Positions 57,180 to 64,000 of a DNA stretch of 64,000 nt are shown one piece after another (within the stretch, counting starts at the first letter, position 1; each line of letters starts with the position of its first letter). Origin of the DNA: Leucosporidium creatinivorum (taxonomy: Eukaryota; Basidiomycota; Microbotryomycetes; Leucosporidiales; Leucosporidiaceae); assembly GCA_001600635.1 (NCBI GenBank), contig BCKL01000011.1, positions 187,383 through 251,382 on the forward strand, in the 5' to 3' direction. A program made the translations under genes and the position numbers. Below the pieces are notes generated by a model that made no database searches, had not been told where the DNA came from, and worked only from the letters and a program-made list of their open reading frames with translations.

Positions 57180-58704
57180 TCATTGCTGCCGACAGGGTTC
57201 AGTCGATTGCCCGTGGTAGGAGGAGATGGTGTCGGAGGTTTGATTACTGTTGCTGGTACCGTGGAGGTGAGGAGCAGGTTGGTGGTAGGAGTAGACGGGC
57301 TGAGGCGGGTTCCAGCTCGTTGCCGAGGGCGGCGCCGCGTAGCCGTAGGGGTAGTCGCTAGAGGGCAGGGAAGTGGGGACGGCGGAGGAGTAGAGATGAT
57401 AGGCGGCACCTTTGCCCTTTTTCGATGCCGGCTGGTTAGATCCCTTGAGCTTCTTGCCAGCGTTTGGTTTCGGCGCGCCTTGCATCTGCACCTGCTGCTT
57501 GGCCGCGGCCTTCTTTGCTGCCTGCTGCGCCTTCCTCTCTGCTTTGGTGACCGCCATATTGACCGGCGCTTCCTCGACGATTCCTGAGATCGCTTTGAGG
57601 ACCCTCATTGTTTCAAGATACTCCTCCGTGATGTTGCGCTTCACCCGAGGCGGTGATTCGCCGACGAACTGAGTAACCTCCTTGTAGGCCAACCAGTCTC
57701 GCTGCGCCGGTGGCCATACGCTGGACCAAAGGTAGTCGAATGTCGGCTTCGGCGTGGTTGTCGCCGAAAGAGTGAGGTCCAGAGGCGGGATCGGCGCCCC
57801 AGCAGGCAGGGTCCTCCTATCGTTCCTCTGAGCACCCCGATCGGCCTCCTTCTGAGTGCAATAGCCTACGCTAAAGTGCGTCTGGGTTGGGTCCGAGCGA
57901 GGGTCGGCGAAGGCGCCGCTGGGGACTCTGGCGAGTACGATGGGCATCGGGCCGTACTTGCTGACGTGAGGACGAAGGAGAAAGTGGCGGAGAAGTCTGG
58001 CATTGACATCGGGATGAGGGACGGCGATGTGGACGAAGAAGAGGCGGTCGAGGAGTTCGGTGGGGACAGAGTCGGTCGCGATGGGCATGGCGGTAGGTGG
58101 GTTTGGAAGGAAGATGCTGGGAGGGAAAGTTGGAATGAATCCGGAGCGAGAGAAGGAGAGTATGGGGGCGTGAGGAGTGACGGCCGGAGGAGGAGGGGCG
58201 ACGACGTGCGCCGAGACCGAAGCTGCGATATTCGAACGTCCGGCAAGGGCATGCTCGACGACCCCCCCATTGATGGGAGGGAGACGAGTTCCCGCGCCAG
58301 TCGCAGGGCTGATCAAGGGCTGGCCAGCCGCCTTCCGACGAGCGAGTTGAGTGAACCGCGCCTCCGTTTTCGGCGATGCTGGACTGCGCCTGCGCCAACC
58401 GCTCCCTGAGGCGGTCGAGACTGTCATCATCCTCCAGCTTCATCCGCTCGGCAGCTTGGTGCTCCTCCCGTTGTAGCGCTAGCTCAGCCCTCGCCGCGCG
58501 CGCCTCGTTGGCTCCAACCGCTTTCCCTGCTGCACGATCTTGCTCCCTCGCCCATCCCCAGAGTAGCTCGGCCCTGTCTTTATGTCCTTGCGTAGCGAGA
58601 GGGTGGAATGCGACGAGAGCGAGCTGATACGATGGCAGCGACGCGAGGTCCTCGAGCGCGAAGTCCAGCCGCGAAAGGTGGAAGCCAGGGTAAGGGTTGG
58701 CCAT
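57180..58704 (-). CDS. Unknown-family protein, tandem copy 3 of 3, with an unresolved frame change
   Basis: The N-terminal block (MANPYPGFHLSRLDFALEDL, SLPSYQLALVAFHPLATQGH, GANEARAARAELALQREE) is nearly that of copy 2 and lies in one frame from 58704. The middle domain (ELLDRLFFVHIAVPHPDVNA, RLLRHFLLRPHVSKYGPMPI, THFSVGYCTQKEAD) and LWSSVWPPAQRDWLAYKEV lie in another frame that is open from 58430 to 57180. The tail is basic, then Tyr/Ser/Pro-rich. Both frames are open between 58430 and 57871, and I could not find a local-type intron that switches them. An unusual intron, a base error (one extra base would explain it) or a true frameshift are all possible. Function unknown. Confidence 0.6.
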
Positions 58705-58839
58705 GCGAAAGAGCGCAAGCTGTAGCCGAGCAGCTCTGCGAGAGTTGTAGCCGAGTGCGAGCCGAGCAATGTGGTCGAAGGGAGAGAGTGATCCCGGTTT
58801 CGCTGCGCTCCTTTGTTGTCGTTCGCCTCATTCTTAGAC

Positions 58840-61800
58840 ATGTCGTTGAATCGACCTACAACTTCGCGCGTCTCGCTGGAGGATTGGGACTCGCTGGCGC
58901 CCATCTCTGCAGCCGAAGCAGCTTCCGTCTCACGTGTATCGACTGCCGCCGCCGAGAAGCGACTCCCGCCCCGCGTACGCCGCCAATTCGCTCTGCTCAG
59001 CGCTTGTGAGACCCAAGCTGACTATGTGATACACTACAGCTCGTATTAAAGAACGCCCAGCCTTCTTCACGACCCAGTACACCTTCTGCCGTCCTGCGCA
59101 AGGGCTCCCACGTCAACCTGCACCTTCTCGGCTCTCCTACCGGCTCCCCTCGTCCTCTCTCAGCAGCCAGCTCTACGCGACAAGATCCTCGTACGGCCCT
59201 CACAGCGCCCGACAACCTCGATATCACCGAGCCTATCGAAACGACGCAGCAATTCCACGATTGGTTCACGCGCGTGGAGCAGTCGATGGAGCGCGAGCAG
59301 GAGGAGATCTACCGTCAGCACCTCGGCGAGCTGGAGGAGTACATTGATAGCTGTGAGATGGTGCTCGAGCAGCTGGACGACGCGCGGGGATTGCTGAGCG
59401 AGATGGAGGCCAACTATCGCTTCGTCGAGGACAACTCGAGGGCATTGCAGCTCGCCTGTGAGACTATGTTGGATGAGCAGGTGCGCGAGAGCTCGATATC
59501 AGATCTCTGAGCTTGACTGACCGCTCTCTGTACCCACAGAAACATCTCATCGAGGTCACCGAAGCGATTGGAGCGCGCCTCGAGTACTTCCGCGAGCTCG
59601 AGACGGCTACTCGCATGCTCAACCTTCCCGGAGAGGAGCTGGTGCTGCAAGAGGACTTCCTCAACATGCTCGACCGCCTTGACGTCTGCTTGGACTACCT
59701 GAAGGCCAACGTGAGTCGCTCGGCGCTCATCTACGAGGCTCTCAGGTTGACATCCTCCCCTACAGCGCGACTTCAAGGACGCCGAGATCTACCTCATCCG
59801 CTTCCAGCAGTGTCTGACTCGCTCGATGACCCTCATCAAGATGTACTTCGTCTCAACCATCCGCAAGCTCACGGCCGAGGTAGCCGAGAAGATGGCCGGC
59901 AAGGTGAGGTCTGCTTCATACCTGCAGCGACGATCATATCTGACACGCTTTACCACAGGAACTCTCGGAGACCGCCCTCAACGCCCTCCTCTACGCCAAG
60001 TTCTCTAGCACGGCCGAGAGCCTTCGAATCCTCATCTTTGAGCTGGAGAAACGGGGCCGAACGGAGCCGACCGAGTACGCCGCGCTGCTGCAGGAGTGCT
60101 ACACCGTCTGGTTCGCTTCACGAGGAAGCCTACTCGCTGCCCCGCTGGCTGAAGAAGTACGGAGGATGGATCCTGGGTCGAGCGATCTGATCAAGCTGGT
60201 AAGTTCAGCCGACTGGAGACGAGGCGTCGCTGACCTCTTTGATCAAGGCTCGCGCTGGCTGCAACCATCTTCGTGGAATCTCGATGAGCGAGTGGGCACT
60301 GTTCAAGGAGCTCTTCTCGACCGGCGAGGCCGAAGCCTAGTGAGCTCGCCTCGGTCAGCGTCTCCGAACGTCTCGCTGATCTTCCCGACCTCATAGCCAA
60401 TTCCTCGAATCTCTCTGCGACTACCTCTACGACTCCCTCCGCCCTCGCATCTTGCACGAACCCAAGCTGGAATCCCTCTGCGAGCTGTGCACCGTGCTCA
60501 GCGCCATGATGGCCCTCGACTCCGAGTCCATCGCCGACGAGGACGACGACTTCGGCGATGATGCACCAAACGACGCGCTCGTCTCTGCAGGAGGCGCCGA
60601 ACCAATGAAGGCCTCGCTGGGTCGACTCAGGTTCAGCGTTCTCCTCCAGACGATTCAGCAGGATACGCAGACTCGCCTCGTCTTCCGCGCGCAGGCTGTC
60701 ATCCAAAGCGAGGTGCTGCATTTCGTCGCCGGTGCGGAGGATCTCAAGTACCCGGAGAAGCTGGATGCGTACAAGGACGAGGGCTTGACGCTGTGGACCG
60801 AGGATGAGAGGTTGAGGGAGACCGAGGTGGGAGGGTTCAGGATGCCGAGGGAGGAGGTGCAGGTCACTTGGTACCCGACACTGAAGCGGACAGTCTGGGT
60901 TCTTTCCAAGCTCAACACCTACGTCAACGTGAGCTCGCTGCTGCCTGCTCGTTCGCCGAATGCTGACCTCCCCGCCGTCTCACAGACGGCCATCTTCGAG
61001 GACTTTGCAGGCGAGGCGGTCACCCTCTGTCGTCAATCGCTCTCCACTGCTGCTGTACAGGTCGCTGCGCGCACGCCCGAGTCCAAGACGGACGGCCAGC
61101 TCTTCCTCATCCGGCACCTGCTGCTGCTGAAGGAGATGGTTCGCTCGGTCGACCTCGTACAAATCGAGCGAGCAGCCGACTTTTCCTCCGTCACAGGTGA
61201 GCTCTAATGCTGCTCTCGAAACGCAACGACGCCTGCTGACTCCTGCTTTCACAGACGCTCTCGTCAACCTCCTTCGCAATTCGTCCGTCATCTTCAACCC
61301 CAACGCTCTCTTCGAACTCGCTTCTAAGGGTATCCCCAACTTTGCCGAGACCATGACCGACGCCAAGACGGTTAGTCTGCACCTTGCCTCGCCTGCCTGC
61401 TTGAGCTGACCGTCTGTTCTCGCAGGACCTCGACTCGGCTCTCAAGCGCGCTTGCGAGGACCTCATCTCGGACTCCTCTTCCCGCATCGCCGCTCCCATC
61501 CGCTCCTTCCTCGACCGCTGTACCGCCTTCCTCTCCTCCCCCGGCGGCAAGGATCTGCCCGGCCAGGATTGGGCGACACCCGAGGCCGTCATTTCGCTCC
61601 ACGATGAGTTCCAGAAGACGCTGCTCGGTCAGGCGCAGGAGGTGGTGGAGAAGCTGAGGGTGTATCTCAATGACGAGAAGACGATTGGCGTCCTCTTGCC
61701 GCCGCTGCTGGTGAGTTTCTCCTTCCTCGGCGCCGAAGAGTATCGAGCTGACCTTCCTTCGCGCTCAGGACGAGATTGTCGACGCTTACTCGACCTTTTA

Positions 61801-62469
61801 CAATTGTACGCTCATCTCTTCAGTGGCTCATGCTCTGTGGCTGACCTCTGCCGTCCCCAGTGACCCGCTCCGAGTACGGCTTCGCAACGAGCTCGTCGCT
61901 CCTCACGCCGGCGGTGGTCAAGGACAATCTGGTGGAAGCAGCCAGGTGAGGGTAATAGTCATCAGTCTGAGCTGTGCAAGCATGTCGTATCGAGGTGCAG
62001 CGTGCATGCGATTGCGAAGCGAGCTCTGAGGCCTGAGATCCGCTGAGAGCGGCGCTCCGTCTCTTTCCCTTCTTCGTTCTCCCTCGTGGCTAAAAAATAT
62101 GGCGTGAGTGTCCTCTGGCTTACAGAAAGAGTCTGTAGGACTGAAATGAAGCTTTATCTGCAGTGAAAGTGCTTCCAACGCCCACGCTTGCCGTTGGCGA
62201 TTCTGCACCAACGAGTACGCTTCTATAGGCGACGTGAGCCCTCTAATATTGTCGCAGGGTGTATTTTGACGACTCCACTGACCTCCCGCACCGTCAACGC
62301 TCCCCTACCTTACGCTATGACAGCTCAAAGAGCACCTCATTCAACATGCTCGAGAAGCTCAGCCGCTGCCCAGTCAAGGTACCTCCCAGTGGTCTCGTCG
62401 TCTCAGAGAGATGCTGTACAGCCGCTGACCCTCTGCCCACAGTCGGCCAGTCTCTCTACCCCGATCTGA
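58840..62469 (+). CDS. COG3: Conserved oligomeric Golgi complex subunit 3
   Basis: Tethering-complex subunit for retrograde Golgi traffic. Fourteen exons join in phase to 876 residues: 58840..58974, 59040..59480, 59540..59710, 59766..59903, 59959..60198, 60248..60339, 60397..60928, 60986..61196, 61255..61370, 61426..61710, 61769..61805, 61861..61945, 62258..62378, 62443..62469. Hallmarks: QQFHDWFTRVEQSMEREQEE, LEEYIDSCEMVLEQLDDARG, DFLNMLDRLDVCLDYLKAN, DAEIYLIRFQQCLTRSMTLI and LSETALNALLYAKF. The coiled N-terminus and the helical C-terminus fit Sec34/COG3. The intron before exon 13 is 312 nt. If it is not used, a TGA at 61947..61949 ends the protein after NLVEAAR, so the last two exons are less certain than the rest. 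Confidence 0.88.
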
Positions 62470-62748
62470 AGCTCCCCGGTGAGCAGCCACCCTCAGCTGT
62501 ACCAAGCAGTAGCTTCTCCGAGGCCGAGCCTTCTACGGTGTACAGCACCGCCCCAGTAGTCTAGCAAGATGTCTCTCATGTCTCAATGTATCTATTTCGC
62601 ATCTCAAAACTCGGCTCGGCGAAGAGCTGAGAGTCGACTGCTCGCTGCTCGCTGCTCTCAGTCACGTCCCTTGCTTCACTGGAGACGACAAGTGAGGCTT
62701 AATAACGCATATCATGGGTATTGCACTGTGCTGCTCGTCTAAGCCTCG

Positions 62749-64000
62749 CTACTCGGCCTTCAGCATCTGCTTCAACCGCTCCCCGACCTTCTTCGCATCG
62801 GCTCGACCCTTACTCCGCTTCATCACTTCGCCTACCATGCGCATCAAAACCTTCTCCTGCCCCGCTCGAACCTTGGCAGCCTCGACAGGCAGCGCCTCGA
62901 CGACATCGGCGCAGAGGGCGTTGAGCGCCTCGTCCGCCGAGCCGTCTGCTGGAGCGGGTGTGGTGGCGTTCGCGGCGATGAGAGAGTCGAGCGAGGGGCG
63001 TGTTGATGAGAGAGAGGAGAGGAAGGTGCGGAGGAGAGATTTGGCTGAGGTCCCGGTGAGAGAGCCGGAGGTGACGGCGTCGATGAGGTGACCGAGCTCA
63101 GATGGGCTGATCGGCGAGTTGATGAGAGTGAGGTTGGCCTTGGACAGTTGACCGAGGAGCTCGTGGAGGACCCTGTGCATTTGAAAAGGTGTGAGCGAGT
63201 CTTGTGAAGAGCAGCAGCGCTGGCGAAAGACGACTGACCAGTTTGCGGCGACCTTTCCTTCCCTCCCCTTCGCCACCTCCTCGAAGAAGCGTACTCCCGC
63301 GCCAGCCTGAGAGTGGGATGCTCCTCCCTCGGCGGCATCGTCCTCCATGTGTTCACCAAGAGCCACGAGGATACCAGCGTCGCGAGGGGAGAGGCCGTAC
63401 TGCGTTTGCAGGCGGTCGAAAGCCTCGTTTGGTAGCTCGGGGAGAGCTTCTCGGAGAGCAGAGAGGCGAGCCTGTTGATGAGAAAGACGGAGAGAGGGTG
63501 GTCAGACCCCAGCGAGGCGAGGAGCGAGCCGGCGAGGAGAGAGAAAGCGCACCTCGGAGACGATGATGGGACCCAGCTCGGGATCAGGCATGTAGCGGTA
63601 GTCTGGTGCGTCCTCCTTGCCTCGTAAGAAGAAGGTCTGGCCGCTCACGGCGTCGTAGCCCCTCGTAGCCTGAACAACTGGCCGCCCCGCTTCGAGTTCG
63701 GCGATTTGGCGAGCAACCTCAGATTCTGGAGAGAGCGGGCGAGCAGGGAGGAAGTCAGCCCCTGACGTCGTACCTGTAGATCTCCCTTCAGCTCACCGAT
63801 AGCGCCCTGCAGGAAGCGAACGCCGTTGAGGTTCTTGACTTCGCACCGAGTCCCGCGAGGGCTGCCTGGAGCAGTACGCTGCACCGAGACGTTGACGTCG
63901 CATCGGAGCTCTCCCTTTCAATGAAAGGAAGCAGGTCAGCGAGCTGCCAAGAAGCCACGGGAGAGGACGAGCGGCGCACTCGATCCATATTGGCGTCTGA
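62749..64000 (-). CDS. PET112: Mitochondrial glutamyl-tRNA(Gln) amidotransferase subunit B (5' part outside window)
   Basis: GatB subunit, which converts Glu-tRNA(Gln) to Gln-tRNA(Gln) in mitochondria. The visible part starts inside the catalytic domain: [55 protein letters not shown] and [20 protein letters not shown], all strong GatB motifs. The C-terminal helical and YqeY-like tail follows ([59 protein letters not shown]) and stops at 62749. Introns of the local type interrupt it. The N-terminus and presequence lie beyond the right edge. It converges on COG3. Confidence 0.92.

Overview
The window is a compact, intron-rich, GC-rich stretch of a fungal nuclear genome, most likely a basidiomycete yeast of the Pucciniomycotina (Microbotryomycetes, a red-yeast type). 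The evidence is the gene content (GPI anchor, ER shape, cell-wall sugar and fungal-type mitochondrial genes) and the introns. Most introns are 50-80 nt, start GTGAGY or GTRCGY, carry a CTGAC branch-site motif and end in CAG, and nearly every gene has several. Exon joins were chosen so that phases match across each junction. Where exon coordinates are listed, the summed length is a multiple of three. The placement to class is an inference; no marker gene or search was available.

Layout, left to right. 1-11.5 kb: an Mtm1-type mitochondrial carrier (cut by the window edge), eIF4E, a LAMTOR1/Ego1-like lysosomal anchor, VPS28 (ESCRT-I), a secreted 5'-nucleotidase-like phosphoesterase, a Gcn4/CpcA-type bZIP regulator with upstream ORFs, and a MYND-finger protein. 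12-20 kb: two adjacent related bZIP genes, an NADPH-type reductase, a LYAR-type nucleolar zinc-finger protein, ICE2, and a LYR-motif mitochondrial protein overlapped by a second candidate ORF. 20-37 kb: a kelch membrane protein, the ISWI-complex subunit ITC1, GPI10, RNase H2 catalytic subunit, MTQ2, an ankyrin protein, TFIIB and GET1. 37-51 kb: two divergent F-box genes, a mitochondrial PP2C (PTC6 type), LSM5, PRP43, PCM1 and complex I subunit NDUFB10. 51-64 kb: RRP36, a head-to-tail array of three related genes of unknown function, COG3, and mitochondrial GatB (PET112, cut by the window edge).

The genes are mostly unrelated housekeeping functions packed with short, often divergent, promoters; there is no metabolic cluster, mobile element, rRNA, tRNA or CRISPR array that I can see. 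Three local gene-family expansions stand out: the bZIP pair, the F-box pair and, most notably, the three-member unknown family at 53.3-58.7 kb. Its members share an N-terminal block, a middle domain with a possible RRM-like strand/helix order, and a WPxAQ motif. This family is the best candidate here for undescribed biology. Other points of note are two upstream ORFs before the Gcn4-like gene, a start codon split by an intron in NDUFB10, a 34-nt intron in the LAMTOR1-like gene, and a candidate overlapping ORF at the LYR gene.
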